Shown: positions 34,347 through 43,680 of the stretch, piece by piece | Numbering within the stretch: the first letter of the stretch is position 1 | Layout: each line of letters starts with the position of its first letter | Assembly: GCA_020719045.1 (NCBI GenBank) | Contig: DYQY01000001.1 | Span: 1 to 53,582 of the forward strand | Direction of reading: 5' to 3' | Source of the DNA: Candidatus Termititenax sp. | Lineage (GTDB): Bacteria; Margulisbacteria; Riflemargulisbacteria; GWF2-35-9; DYQY01 | Length of the DNA: 53,582 nucleotides | Position numbers and translations under genes: made by a program | Notes under the pieces: generated by a model | What the model saw: the letters and a program-made list of their open reading frames with translations, nothing else | Databases searched by the model: none | Told to the model about the DNA's origin: nothing

Positions 34347-35710
34347 TTCTTTTTACCTTTCGCTACAGCAACTATCTCGCTACATTTTACTATATCTTTG
34401 TTGCCTGGACTAAGCTCAACTGAACTATTTACATCTATCTCTATTTGGGGAACCTTTAATACTTCCCTGACATTAGCTAATCCAATCCCGCCAGCAACAA
34501 TTATGTTCTTAGTCTTAATATAGGCTTTTTCAATCAGCTCTATAGGAATACTTGTACCAGTTCCACCATAGTTATCCTTTGAGTAAGTATCCAAAAGAAA
34601 CTTCGTTCCTTCTGGGAAATCATCAATAATATTTAAAGAACTTTCATCTTTAACCCTTATCACCTTCCAGAAAGGAAGACCTAACTCTTTACAGAACGCA
34701 GGAGACTCATCACCATGAAGCTGAACAATATCAATCTTTGCTTGTTTGTATATTTCTCTAATTCTATCTACATCTTCGTTAACAAAAACTCCTACCTTAA
34801 TTACCTTATTACTCTTAAATTCAGCTACTTTATGAGGAGCAACATATCTTGGTGATTTCTCATAAAAAATAAAACCCAAATAATCAACGCCTAGCGCTGC
34901 TAAGGCATCAAAATCATTTATTGAAGTAATACCACAAATTTTTATCGAACGCTGACCTAGTAAATCATTTATCTTTGTCCGCACATCTCCACTTACCAAA
35001 ATAGACTCTCCAATAAGTGCTCCAGCAAAACCAGCTTCTTTGAGCCTCTCAATAACCTCATTATTCTTTATTCCAGATTCACTGATAACCTTAATCTCCT
35101 TAGGTATCATTGCTTTCAACTTAAAGGAAGTCTCAATATCCACTTTGAATGTTTTAAGGTCTCTGTTATTTATTCCAAGCATAACAGGCTTTAATGCTAA
35201 GGCTCTATTTAACTCTTCTTCATTATGTATCTCAACTAATGGAGTCATTCCATAACTAACTATAAGGTCATAAAGCTCTTTGAGTTTTTCGTCATCAAGA
35301 CAAGCAACTATAAGCAAAACAAGGTCTGCACCAAGTTCATATGCTTCATAAACCTGATAAGGATCGATTATAAAGTCTTTTCTAAGTACTGGAATGGTAA
35401 TCGCTTGTTTAACCAGCGACAAATCAGCCTTGGCTCCATGAAAGTAGTTCTTCTCTGTTAAAACAGACACGGCAGATACACCAGCTCGCTCATATGCTTT
35501 TGCCAGCTCTACAGGAAGATAATCATCGACAATCACACCTTTTGATGGACTGGCTTTCTTACATTCAGCAATTAAAAAAAACTCGCCATCATCAACCTTC
35601 AAAGGCTTATCTTGCCTGGTCAAAGTAATTCTTGCTCTATCAAATAGCTCAAAAAACTTTTTCTCATCCTGCGCTATCTGACTAGTAATCTTAACTAAAA
35701 TATCATCCAT
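34343..35710 (-). CDS. trpCF: Indole-3-glycerol phosphate synthase / phosphoribosylanthranilate isomerase fusion
   Basis: A bifunctional 455-aa protein. Residues 1-255 are Trp[61 protein letters not shown] and GALIGES. Residues 256-455 are Trp[37 protein letters not shown] and [14 protein letters not shown], then VAGGIG. The TrpC-TrpF fusion order matches that of E. coli. It overlaps trpD by 8 bp and trpB by 4 bp. Confidence 0.96.
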   Translation of the reverse strand: MDDILVKITSQIAQDEKKFFELFDRARITLTRQDKPLKVDDGEFFLIAECKKASPSKGVIVDDYLPVELAKAYERAGVSAVSVLTEKNYFHGAKADLSLVKQAITIPVLRKDFIIDPYQVYEAYELGADLVLLIVACLDDEKLKELYDLIVSYGMTPLVEIHNEEELNRALALKPVMLGINNRDLKTFKVDIETSFKLKAMIPKEIKVISESGIKNNEVIERLKEAGFAGALIGESILVSGDVRTKINDLLGQRSIKICGITSINDFDALAALGVDYLGFIFYEKSPRYVAPHKVAEFKSNKVIKVGVFVNEDVDRIREIYKQAKIDIVQLHGDESPAFCKELGLPFWKVIRVKDESSLNIIDDFPEGTKFLLDTYSKDNYGGTGTSIPIELIEKAYIKTKNIIVAGGIGLANVREVLKVPQIEIDVNSSVELSPGNKDIVKCSEIVAVAKGKKK

Positions 35711-36713
35711 TAGTTACCTTTATAAGTTCATTTAACTTCTTAAGTGCCTTACCAGAATCAATCGATTCTTTTGCCATCTCTATCCCTACTTTTATGTCAA
35801 CTTCTGGCAAACATAAAGCAATAGCAGCTCCAGCATTTAATAAAACGATATCTCTTTTTGGCCCAAGACTACCTTTAAGAATAGATAGAGCTATTTCTTT
35901 ATTTACCTCTGAATCGCCACCCTTTAACTCTTCAGCTCCTACCAAAGAAAAACCAAACATCTCTGGATTAATAATCTGTTCTTTCAACTCACCATCGATA
36001 AGTAGAAATGCCTGAGATGTCGTTGTTAAGGTTATCTCATCTGTTCCATCATTCCCATGGACAACTAAAGCCCTCTTCACTCCTATATTACGAAGCACTT
36101 CAGCAAATACTCGTGTCAAATCCTTGCTGTATACACCAACAAGCATCGTATCTGCAAAAGCAGGATTTGCTAACGGTCCCAAAATATTAAAAACAGTCCT
36201 TATTTTAAGCTCTTTTCTAACCGGCATCACATGCTTCATGGATGGATGTAATCCTGGGGCAAAAAGGAAGGCTAATCCTACCTCACTTAAAGATTTCTCT
36301 AAAATCCTTGGTTCAGCATCTAAGTTTACTCCCAAAGAAGAAAAAACCTCCGCAGACCCGCATTTTGAAGTAACTGAACGGTTGCCATGCTTAGCAACTA
36401 CAATACCAGCTCCAGAAGCTACAATTGCTGAAAGTGTTGAAATATTAAAGGTGTTGGAATGGTCTCCACCTGTTCCTACAATATCTAGAATAGCAGAGTC
36501 AGTTTTAACGTTTATCTTTCTTCCCTTATTTCTCATTACTTTAATAAACCCAGTTATCTCGCTTATGGTTTCGCCTTTCATTCTCAATGCCGTAAGCATA
36601 GCCGCAATAAACTCATTACTTGCTTCACCTGAAGTAAAATGGTCCATCACAAGATTAGCCTCTTCCTCCGTAAGGTCCTGCTTATTAATAACTTTGTCTA
36701 ATAATTGTTTCAT
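35703..36713 (-). CDS. trpD: Anthranilate phosphoribosyltransferase
   Basis: Transfers the phosphoribosyl group of PRPP to anthranilate. 336 aa, normal length, without a TrpG fusion. PRPP-binding and substrate motifs: DIVGTGGDHSNTFNIST, VAKHGNRSVTSKCGSAE, LFAPGLHPSMKHVMPVRKELKIRTVFNILGPL region and VHGNDGTDEI. It overlaps trpG by 4 bp and trpC-F by 8 bp. Confidence 0.97.
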   Translation of the reverse strand: MKQLLDKVINKQDLTEEEANLVMDHFTSGEASNEFIAAMLTALRMKGETISEITGFIKVMRNKGRKINVKTDSAILDIVGTGGDHSNTFNISTLSAIVASGAGIVVAKHGNRSVTSKCGSAEVFSSLGVNLDAEPRILEKSLSEVGLAFLFAPGLHPSMKHVMPVRKELKIRTVFNILGPLANPAFADTMLVGVYSKDLTRVFAEVLRNIGVKRALVVHGNDGTDEITLTTTSQAFLLIDGELKEQIINPEMFGFSLVGAEELKGGDSEVNKEIALSILKGSLGPKRDIVLLNAGAAIALCLPEVDIKVGIEMAKESIDSGKALKKLNELIKVTNG

Positions 36714-37291
36714 GACCTCTCCCTCGAACCACTAGTTATAAAATTATTTAAGATTTCCATCCCATATTCTGATCCGATAGACTCAGGATGAAACTGTACT
36801 CCCTCTATATCTAATGACTTATGCCTAACACCCATAATCTCATTATCTGGAGTTCTTGCTGTAATTTCTAGCTCTGGTGATAATGTTGCTTCTTCAATCA
36901 CTAACGAGTGATATCTAGTTGCCTTGATCTCGCTTGGTAAACCACTAAAAACGCCTTTTCCATCGTTAATCATCATGTCTATCTTCCCATGACAAACCTG
37001 TTTTGCTTTAATAATGTTTGCTCCAAAAAAATGACCAATAGCTTGGTGCCCCAAACAAATCCCCAAAATAGACTTAACGCCTTTAAACTCTTTGATAACC
37101 TCAATTAAAATACCTGCATCTTCTGGTCTTCCTGGCCCTGGAGATAGAACAATATGATTAGGGTTAAGAACTCTGATATCATTAATTGTAATCTCATCAT
37201 TTCTTTTAACTAAAACTTCTTGTCCAAGCCTTAAAAAATATTGGGCGATGTTATATGTAAAAGAATCATAATTATCTACAATAAGTATCAT
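36710..37291 (-). CDS. trpG: Anthranilate synthase glutamine amidotransferase component
   Basis: Class I glutamine amidotransferase of 193 aa that supplies ammonia to TrpE. The start MILIVDNYDSFTYNIAQYF is classical. The catalytic Cys is in GICLGHQAIG and the His/Glu pair is in GVQFHPESIG. It overlaps trpE by 20 bp. As no other anthranilate/PABA synthase amidotransferase is seen here, it could also serve folate synthesis. Confidence 0.97.
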   Translation of the reverse strand: MILIVDNYDSFTYNIAQYFLRLGQEVLVKRNDEITINDIRVLNPNHIVLSPGPGRPEDAGILIEVIKEFKGVKSILGICLGHQAIGHFFGANIIKAKQVCHGKIDMMINDGKGVFSGLPSEIKATRYHSLVIEEATLSPELEITARTPDNEIMGVRHKSLDIEGVQFHPESIGSEYGMEILNNFITSGSRERS

Positions 37292-38714
37292 TTATCTTTA
37301 TCCCTTCTGTGATGGTCTTTAGTAAAGCATTGGCCTTGTTAATCGTTTCCTGATATTCATTTTTCGGAATAGAGTCATAAACAATCCCAGCGCCTGCCTG
37401 AACAGAAGCCAACCCATCTTTTAACACTATTGTTCTAATTGTAATACATGAGTCCATATTTCCATTGTACCCCAAATTCAAAACCATTCCCCCATAAGGA
37501 CCTCTTCTGTCTGATTCAAACTTGGATATAAGCTCCATCGCTTTTACTTTTGGTGCACCAGAAAGTGTGCCAGCTGGAAACGTTGCTCTAATAACATCAA
37601 AAACATCATACTTTTTATCTAATTTTGCTTTTACAGTAGAAACAATATGCATCACATGAGAATAACGTTCGATGGTCTGATAATCCACAACCTCAACAGA
37701 CCCTGGTTCTGCTATTCTACCTAAATCATTTCTTCCAAGGTCTACAAGCATTATATGTTCTGCTATCTCTTTTGGATCGCTTAATAAATCCTTTTCAAGC
37801 TCCATATCCTCTTCTAGGCTCCTACCTCTAGGTCTCGTTCCTGCAATCGGCTTAAGTAAAACCTCGCCATCCTGTGAACGAACCATTACTTCAGGAGACG
37901 AACCAATTATCTGAAAATCACCCATATCTAGAAAGAACAAATATGGTGACGGATTCATTGTCCTTAAGATACGATACAACTGAAATGGGCTAGCTTGGGT
38001 CTTAATACTGAACCTTTGCGAAAGCACTATCTGAATAATATCTCCATTTGCTATATGCTCTTTTGCCTTATCTACCATGTCAGTAAACGATTGCTCATTA
38101 AAATTAGAATTAATCTCCTTCTCGCTATGCTCCACACCTTTTAAATCAACCGTGAATGATGAATTAAGCTTCTTCTCAATATCTGATAGCAGTCTATTTG
38201 CCTCGTTCTCATCTGGGCTATTCTCTTCTTCTGACACTGGAACAACTGCTGTAACAACTCGTTCGACTGCATCATATATTAAAACCACCTCAGGAATAAC
38301 AAGAATCCCATCAGGCAAAGTTGCTTTATCTTGTTTCACATCTATGTTCTCAAAATATTGAACTGTCTCATAACCAAGATAGCCTATTGCACCACCCCAG
38401 AAAGGAGGCAAGTTGACTGTTTCTTGAACATCAAACTTTGCAAAATATTTCCTAACTTCGTTTAAAGGATTGTCAGCTATAAAACCATAGGTATTATACA
38501 TAGCCTTATTTTTATAATGCTTAAAAGTAACTTCTTTCCCTCTAAACTCAATCTTTGTTCTTTTGCCAATGCCAATAATTGAGTGCTGTCCAACATATTT
38601 ACCCTGTTCAACAGACTCAAGTAACTGATCTCCTCCCACCTTGAGAAACAAGGATAATGGAGTATCGAAATCTGCTATCCACTTTTTATATATCGGTCTA
38701 ACTAAATAACTCAT
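37272..38714 (-). CDS. trpE: Anthranilate synthase component I
   Basis: Makes anthranilate from chorismate with TrpG. 480 aa from the ATG at 38714 (MSYLVRPIYKKW). The feedback-inhibition motif LLESVEQGKYVGQHSIIG is intact, so the enzyme should be inhibited by tryptophan. Catalytic motifs are PIAGTRPRGR, IMLVDLGRNDLGR, HVMHIVSTV, FPAGTLSGAPKVKAMELI and QAGAGIVYDS. I chose 38714 because it matches family N termini and lies just after the promoter; the frame extends upstream to an ATG at 38825 but through the promoter DNA. It heads the operon. Confidence 0.96.
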   Translation of the reverse strand: MSYLVRPIYKKWIADFDTPLSLFLKVGGDQLLESVEQGKYVGQHSIIGIGKRTKIEFRGKEVTFKHYKNKAMYNTYGFIADNPLNEVRKYFAKFDVQETVNLPPFWGGAIGYLGYETVQYFENIDVKQDKATLPDGILVIPEVVLIYDAVERVVTAVVPVSEEENSPDENEANRLLSDIEKKLNSSFTVDLKGVEHSEKEINSNFNEQSFTDMVDKAKEHIANGDIIQIVLSQRFSIKTQASPFQLYRILRTMNPSPYLFFLDMGDFQIIGSSPEVMVRSQDGEVLLKPIAGTRPRGRSLEEDMELEKDLLSDPKEIAEHIMLVDLGRNDLGRIAEPGSVEVVDYQTIERYSHVMHIVSTVKAKLDKKYDVFDVIRATFPAGTLSGAPKVKAMELISKFESDRRGPYGGMVLNLGYNGNMDSCITIRTIVLKDGLASVQAGAGIVYDSIPKNEYQETINKANALLKTITEGIKINDTYCR

Positions 38715-38735
38715 GTTACTATGCATAGTAACATG
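38712..38735. promoter_or_regulatory. Perfect 24-bp palindrome over trpE -10 and start codon
   Basis: The arms CATGTTACTATG and CATAGTAACATG meet with no spacer. It covers the trpE -10 box, the predicted transcription start and the ATG. It contains ACTA-N4-TAGT, close to but not the same as the E. coli TrpR operator core (ACTA-N6-TAGT). A dimeric repressor site controlling the trp operon is the simplest reading; the regulator is not in the window. Confidence 0.7.
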
Positions 38736-38752
38736 TCTTTGCCTTGAGTCAA
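38725..38752 (-). promoter_or_regulatory. trp operon promoter
   Basis: On the minus strand TTGACT (38747-38752), a 16-bp spacer and TACTAT (38725-38730). The start would be near 38718, 4 nt before the ATG, and there is no Shine-Dalgarno sequence. There is no room for a leader peptide or attenuator. Confidence 0.6.
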
Positions 38753-38769
38753 CATCTATTTTAACTGTC

Positions 38770-38798
38770 TTTTCACATATAGCTTTTAGCTTTATACT
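38770..38798 (+). promoter_or_regulatory. Leaderless promoter of the SemiSWEET gene
   Basis: TTTTCA (38770-38775), a 17-bp spacer and TATACT (38793-38798), 7 nt before the ATG. The bases just before the ATG (AACCTCC) cannot act as a Shine-Dalgarno sequence. Divergent to the trp promoter, 18 bp apart. Confidence 0.5.
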
Positions 38799-38805
38799 AA
38801 CCTCC

Positions 38806-39060
38806 ATGCAAATAGCAACTATCATTGGAACAATAGCGGGAATATTAACTACAGTATCTTTCTTGCCACAGGCAATTAAGGTATGGCAATCTAAGTCAGC
38901 AAAAGACCTATCTTTGATAATGTATATATTTTCCTCTGTTGGTGTCTTTCTCTGGATGATTTACGGAATAATGCTAAATGAACTACCTATTATTATCCCT
39001 AATTTCTTCACACTAATACTAGCTTTGTTCATCCTAACTATTAAAATTATTTACAAATAA
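38806..39060 (+). CDS. SemiSWEET / PQ-loop family transporter
   Basis: An 84-aa protein with three transmembrane helices (about residues 3-22, 35-55, 60-80) and the SemiSWEET PQ motif in SFLPQAIKVWQSKSAKDLS. SemiSWEETs work as dimers that move small sugars or other solutes. I chose the ATG at 38806 because it matches the family N terminus; longer frames would start inside the trp operator. It is divergent from trpE, with which it shares a 91-bp promoter region. The substrate is unknown. Confidence 0.88.
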   Translation: MQIATIIGTIAGILTTVSFLPQAIKVWQSKSAKDLSLIMYIFSSVGVFLWMIYGIMLNELPIIIPNFFTLILALFILTIKIIYK

Positions 39061-39115
39061 TTAAAAATAAATAAATTTCATTGAGATTTTTTAAATATTG
39101 ATTCGATATTTTACA

Positions 39116-40333
39116 ATGAAAAAGAAAATTATTAGCTTAACAAACCATTTTTCGATAGACCACTCAAGGCTTTACAAAGGACATCCCATAATCGACTATA
39201 GTCACTATCTGCTTGATATGCCAAAGGTGCTAGCTGACATAGAGTTGGTTGCTGCACATTTTCACAGAAAAGGTGTGACCCAAATTATCGGAATCGCAGA
39301 CAAAGGACTTATCTTTGCAGAACTAATTGCACACCGGCTAGGACTACCCCTGATAGTGGCAGGTGAAGGACACAAAATGCCAGGACAAATGTTGTCTGTT
39401 GATATTGAGCCTAATAATAGAGTTCAATACCTTCAGATTTATAGAGGAGTAATTTCTCACGGACATGAAACATACGGGATTGTTGATGAAATAACAACTT
39501 CTGGAGAAACATTATTTGACACAATTCGAACACTAGAAGACCCACACAAATCTTGCGGAGCCACCTTTTCATTCATTTCCAATACAGCTGCACTAAATCC
39601 AGCCTATAGTGCTGCCTTTGAGGCAAATGTTTACGCTTCTTCTTACCTTTTTCAGAATGGAAATATTGAACACTCAAGGATACCTATTAGTTCTCCCTAT
39701 ATTATTCCTCCAAGTTTCAATCCTAAAACTATTGATGAACTGAAAGAAAACATTATCGTCTACCTAAATAAACTTAAGGGAAACATTCTTTGGACCAACG
39801 TTGACCATATACTTGCAGATCAACAGCTTATGAACGCAGCATGTGACTATATGGTTGAGCCATTTCTTAATCAAAAGGTGGATAAAGTTGTAGCTCTTGC
39901 AGTAAGAGGTTTCCACTTTGGAGCGCTCGCAGCAAAAAAGCTTGGAGCTGGGCTAATACTTGCAGAAAAAAGAGAAAAAATAATGAGTGACCATGTTGAG
40001 AGTACCCTATACGGAATGGAATATGCAGCACAACTGGAAATGGCTATAAAAAAGGGGCTTATTAAGCCTGGAGATAGAGTCCTAATTATTGATGACATTC
40101 TTGCAACAGGCGGAACATTAAATGCAGCCATTGAACTAGTTGAAAGGTTTGGAGCTACTGTTGTAGGAGCAAGCTGCTTAATAAGAATAAGCGACGTGTT
40201 TGATGATCCGAAAATCGGCATGAAAGTAGATGACAAAAAACACCAAATAACAACTCCACTAAACTTTAGTAATGAAGAGCTAAGACTCAAGGAAGAAAAC
40301 CACAAATCAAAAATACGCAATTTTATTAGATAA
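39116..40333 (+). CDS. Tandem phosphoribosyltransferase-domain protein
   Basis: A 405-aa protein made of two PRTase-like halves. The C-terminal half (about residues 205-380) looks like adenine PRTase: VALAVRGFHFGALAAKKLG, LAEKREKI, and the PRPP loop VLIIDDILATGGTLNAAIEL. The N-terminal half repeats the layout (IIGIADKGLIFAELIAHRLG, LIVAGEGHKMPGQ) with an altered loop YGIVDEITTSGETL, where the second acidic residue is Glu. The two halves could be catalytic and regulatory. I chose the ATG at 39116; a TTG at 39098 is less likely. A possible -10 (GATATT) ends 5 nt before it. Confidence 0.75.
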   Translation: MKKKIISLTNHFSIDHSRLYKGHPIIDYSHYLLDMPKVLADIELVAAHFHRKGVTQIIGIADKGLIFAELIAHRLGLPLIVAGEGHKMPGQMLSVDIEPNNRVQYLQIYRGVISHGHETYGIVDEITTSGETLFDTIRTLEDPHKSCGATFSFISNTAALNPAYSAAFEANVYASSYLFQNGNIEHSRIPISSPYIIPPSFNPKTIDELKENIIVYLNKLKGNILWTNVDHILADQQLMNAACDYMVEPFLNQKVDKVVALAVRGFHFGALAAKKLGAGLILAEKREKIMSDHVESTLYGMEYAAQLEMAIKKGLIKPGDRVLIIDDILATGGTLNAAIELVERFGATVVGASCLIRISDVFDDPKIGMKVDDKKHQITTPLNFSNEELRLKEENHKSKIRNFIR

Positions 40334-40381
40334 TAAAAATCAACAAGCATATTTTATTATTACACTAAATATTTTTCAAAA

Positions 40382-43195
40382 TTAGTATTTAAAGAGATAA
40401 AAGATAATTTCTGGGAAGCGGGCGTAGATTAGTTTCGTGCGCTGATAGTTATTAAAGTCTCTACCATTAAGCATTGTTTCTTCATAAACCTTTATTTTGC
40501 TCTTTAAAGAATCAGGCATTGATTCGTAATCAACATCCCATAATGGCTCTGAAGTAAGTGCCTTGTTTTCGATCGTATACTCTATGCGATGGTCTTGTCC
40601 TGGCAATAAACTTATTACAAGCAAGCTGCTTAACGCTACCATATCATACTGTGGGGACATTTCATATTGCCCCTCATCAGAAGGTTGAGCACTATACATG
40701 GTTGTACAAACAAACTTTGTATCATTTCTTGAACTACTAATCTTAAGTCCAATATTAGAAATCTTATCCTCTAAATAAATACTATCCTTAAAAAACTGTT
40801 TAACTTCGCCATTAAGTGGGAAACTTCCTCCATCAAGCCTATAATTATCTCCTTCGTACCAATCAAGAGTTATTGGGAAAACGACAACAGGATTAAAGGA
40901 AATAACTCCATCTGATTTGTTCCAAATCTCTATCGCTACTTTATTACTATTTGTATGATATTTTTTTATTATATTAACTTCTTTTCCACCATAAAGAGCC
41001 CTACTAACAAAAGTAAGCATAGTTCCCCCATCAAACTCATCTTGATACAAAGCATCATCCAAATACTCTATATTTGGCATATCTAGCTCAATAAATGGCT
41101 TAAGTGGACGATTAATGACATCCGAAGGCATTAACCAAACTTGACCCATAGCTGTTGGATATGGTGATAGCATAGCTATTTCATTATCAAACACGTTCAT
41201 TTGTGTTGGGTAGGTCTTTTTAGCTAAAGAGATATCCTTAACACCTGCTAAGTCTAATGCAGTAACTAATTCGTGCGATGATGTTGTCCCGCCAGCTTTA
41301 GCTACTAAAGCAAAATTTTCTACATCTTCTCTTCCAGCAACCATTTCCTTTAATAATGAAGAATAGCCTTCCCTGTGTCTACAAAAGCCAGCCACAATTG
41401 GATGAAGATTTTTTACATTGCTTGCAAATACAACATTACCTCTTTTGTCTATAATACGAATATCGTCATCTATTTTAACAAAGGTCCATATCTCATCCCC
41501 AATGCTCACTGTTTTAAATAACCTTGATGACTCATATAGTAGCGCTGCTAAGCTTGCTAACTGAAACCCTATATGGAGTCTAAAAAACAGAATGGACGCT
41601 CCTCCAAAAAAACCAATAAAGTTTGGGCAACTAGCCCTGTTTTTATTCCAAATATGAAACATATTTCCACACTGCGAACGATCATCGAATAAGCTGTTAC
41701 AAATACTATCACTTGAAAAGTTATTTACATTTAACTCGTTATAAAAAAACTTGGATAGTTCATAATTAAGCTTAATCTCAGGATACTTTGACAGCTGACC
41801 GTTCTGCCAGCTAACTGGCTTTCTAATAAAATCTAAATACCACTCTATGTCTTGACTACTAATGCTTAGTTCTCTCAACTGTTGTTCATCTAATGTACGG
41901 ATATCCTGAACACCAGCAAGACCCTTCTTTAAAAACTTAATTGTAAGATTTCTCCACCTATCTACCCTATGTGGCTCATTGTTCCAAATAATGGAAAACT
42001 CTTTGTATGAACTTGGATTTATTAATCCTATTTCGCTTAAAATTGGGTTATGTTCTTCTATTTCTTTCATGTGATAAGGGTTGAACATGTTTCCAGACTG
42101 CTCGATGTATCTTAAAAAATGTCTGTTTTCCTCAAATGCAAACTGATAGGTTCCAGTCCAACTTCCATTCTTTTCAAGATCGTCTACAAAAAATACAAAC
42201 AAAGGTTCAAGCAATGCTAATCCATTCTTGGCATCACTCAAAAAACGTTCACACTCTTCACTTAGCTCACTTGCTCCCTGAACGGAAAAATTGTCTCTCT
42301 CATACGCATATTTATTTATTAACTCTTCATATTTGCCAATAAACCAATTAACTGCTTGCTTCTGATTATCTGTCCAAGCACTATTCATTAGATTAAAAAA
42401 GTATTGATTAACCTCTGCTGGCGAAGCTTGTGGCATAATTGCTCTTAAATGATTAGAGCTAACAAATATTTTTAGTCTTGGATACGTTGGGTTAATCCAC
42501 CCAGTAAAAACATTTCCAGTCCAATCTCTTGGCAAAGAATGCTCAATAACGTTTTGATCAACTATTATATAAATGCTATCTCTGTCTTTAAAAAGATAGT
42601 TTGTTTCAGCTACCTTACTAATTATCTCTGATGTTTTCTCCTCAAAGAATCTTTCAGGTATCCAAACCACGGGAGCGATTGCCTGCTCACCGAACATATC
42701 ATTAACTTTATAGTAAAAAGCATTAATTGCAGCGACTGAAAACTCAATATCGTCTGGACCAATAAAGGCCTCATCAAGCACACCACCTGCGATTTTTAAA
42801 TGTCCAGTAGCAACTAAGTTCTTGATTCTTTCATATAAGGCTGTACTCTTATACTTAAGTTCATCTAGGTTTGCATCTGCCAAATGTAAATATAAGCAAA
42901 CATCTCTTTCCTTCTTGGGCGAATCAAAGAATAAATACTCTAGCTCCTTAATACATGGCTCCAGTGTTCTATTATTCTTTATAACAAACTGATCTTTGCC
43001 TTGCATTGTTTCATTCTGTCTTGGCTGACAAAAATGGTGAAGCTGTAAGTGTGAAACCTGAATTTTACTATCAAAAAGACTGTAAATCTCTCCAAGAAGC
43101 TGCCTTTGCAGCATCTGTACAGCCGGATTATCAGCCGACTGCTTAAGTGTATCTGCCGCTGATAATGAAAACCACTTTATTGAATTATCCCCCAT
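40382..43195 (-). CDS. GH57-like glycoside hydrolase / glucanotransferase-type protein
   Basis: A large 937-aa cytoplasmic protein resembling GH57 4-alpha-glucanotransferase/amylase proteins with DUF1925/1926-like C-terminal beta domains. Recognisable pieces: HLKIAGGVLDEAFIGPDD (aligns with the GGYYEP motif), APVVWIPERFFEEKTSEII (aligns with W..ERVWEP), and VFFVDDLEKNGSW (aligns with the GDDxEKFGxW region carrying the acid/base Asp). The HQP motif is altered to FCQP, and I could not place the nucleophile Glu with confidence, so activity may be changed. TATAAT lies 10 nt before the ATG. Confidence 0.68.
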   Translation of the reverse strand: MGDNSIKWFSLSAADTLKQSADNPAVQMLQRQLLGEIYSLFDSKIQVSHLQLHHFCQPRQNETMQGKDQFVIKNNRTLEPCIKELEYLFFDSPKKERDVCLYLHLADANLDELKYKSTALYERIKNLVATGHLKIAGGVLDEAFIGPDDIEFSVAAINAFYYKVNDMFGEQAIAPVVWIPERFFEEKTSEIISKVAETNYLFKDRDSIYIIVDQNVIEHSLPRDWTGNVFTGWINPTYPRLKIFVSSNHLRAIMPQASPAEVNQYFFNLMNSAWTDNQKQAVNWFIGKYEELINKYAYERDNFSVQGASELSEECERFLSDAKNGLALLEPLFVFFVDDLEKNGSWTGTYQFAFEENRHFLRYIEQSGNMFNPYHMKEIEEHNPILSEIGLINPSSYKEFSIIWNNEPHRVDRWRNLTIKFLKKGLAGVQDIRTLDEQQLRELSISSQDIEWYLDFIRKPVSWQNGQLSKYPEIKLNYELSKFFYNELNVNNFSSDSICNSLFDDRSQCGNMFHIWNKNRASCPNFIGFFGGASILFFRLHIGFQLASLAALLYESSRLFKTVSIGDEIWTFVKIDDDIRIIDKRGNVVFASNVKNLHPIVAGFCRHREGYSSLLKEMVAGREDVENFALVAKAGGTTSSHELVTALDLAGVKDISLAKKTYPTQMNVFDNEIAMLSPYPTAMGQVWLMPSDVINRPLKPFIELDMPNIEYLDDALYQDEFDGGTMLTFVSRALYGGKEVNIIKKYHTNSNKVAIEIWNKSDGVISFNPVVVFPITLDWYEGDNYRLDGGSFPLNGEVKQFFKDSIYLEDKISNIGLKISSSRNDTKFVCTTMYSAQPSDEGQYEMSPQYDMVALSSLLVISLLPGQDHRIEYTIENKALTSEPLWDVDYESMPDSLKSKIKVYEETMLNGRDFNNYQRTKLIYARFPEIIFYLFKY

Positions 43196-43248
43196 AGTAA
43201 TCTCGATTATATTCCAACAAAATCTTCTTTACTATGTTTTTGAGTTTT

Positions 43249-43680
43249 TTAATCCGAAAATTCTATATCGTTCTGCTCGTTCTTCCTATTAATTGCTTCC
43301 ATAACTACTGCCTTATTTAAAGAAGGATATTTATTCAAAACTATGTTGAATTTATCTTTAATGAACTTAAGAACTGTCATATCTGTCGTTGCTATAACTG
43401 TTGCTGTTGCTTTTCCTTTTCCCAAAAGAGACATTTCTCCAATTATATCGCCTTGCTTTACCTCTGCGATATGATTATTGTCCCTAATTACTCCAGCTTT
43501 TCCTTCTACTATGAAAAACAAAAAAGGGCTTTTTACGCCCTGTTTATAAATAACTTCACCTTTAGCTATCTTGTTAGTAACTGCTCTTGAAAAAATATCA
43601 TCAATAGCAATCTTTGATAACCCAAACCTTGTTTGAAAGTCTTCTGAAATACCTGAAATAAGATCTTTATTATCAGACAT
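43249..43680 (-). CDS. Stand-alone cyclic nucleotide-binding domain protein
   Basis: A 143-aa protein made of one cNMP-binding beta roll: GEVIYKQGVKSPFLFFIVEGKAGVI, then VKQGDIIGEMSLLGKGKATATVIATTDMTVL. The phosphate-binding cassette (GEMSLLG) lacks the usual Arg just after it and has KGKATATV instead. No DNA-binding HTH follows, unlike CRP. It shares one base with the upstream ArsR-type gene, so the two are co-translated, and it may be a sensory partner of that regulator. Confidence 0.85.
   Translation of the reverse strand: MSDNKDLISGISEDFQTRFGLSKIAIDDIFSRAVTNKIAKGEVIYKQGVKSPFLFFIVEGKAGVIRDNNHIAEVKQGDIIGEMSLLGKGKATATVIATTDMTVLKFIKDKFNIVLNKYPSLNKAVVMEAINRKNEQNDIEFSD

Noticed and set aside
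36124-36735. Plus-strand frame of 203 codons opposite trpD
   Set aside because: It is entirely antisense to an intact trpD, with no ribosome-binding site or recognisable domain.
38712-38735. E. coli-type TrpR operator
   Set aside because: The ACTA/TAGT halves are there but the spacing is 4 instead of 6 bases, and no trpR gene is visible, so I call it only an operator-like palindrome.
38715-38825. N-terminal extension of trpE to an upstream ATG
   Set aside because: It would translate the promoter, the palindrome and the divergent gene's promoter, and family members start near MSYLVRP.
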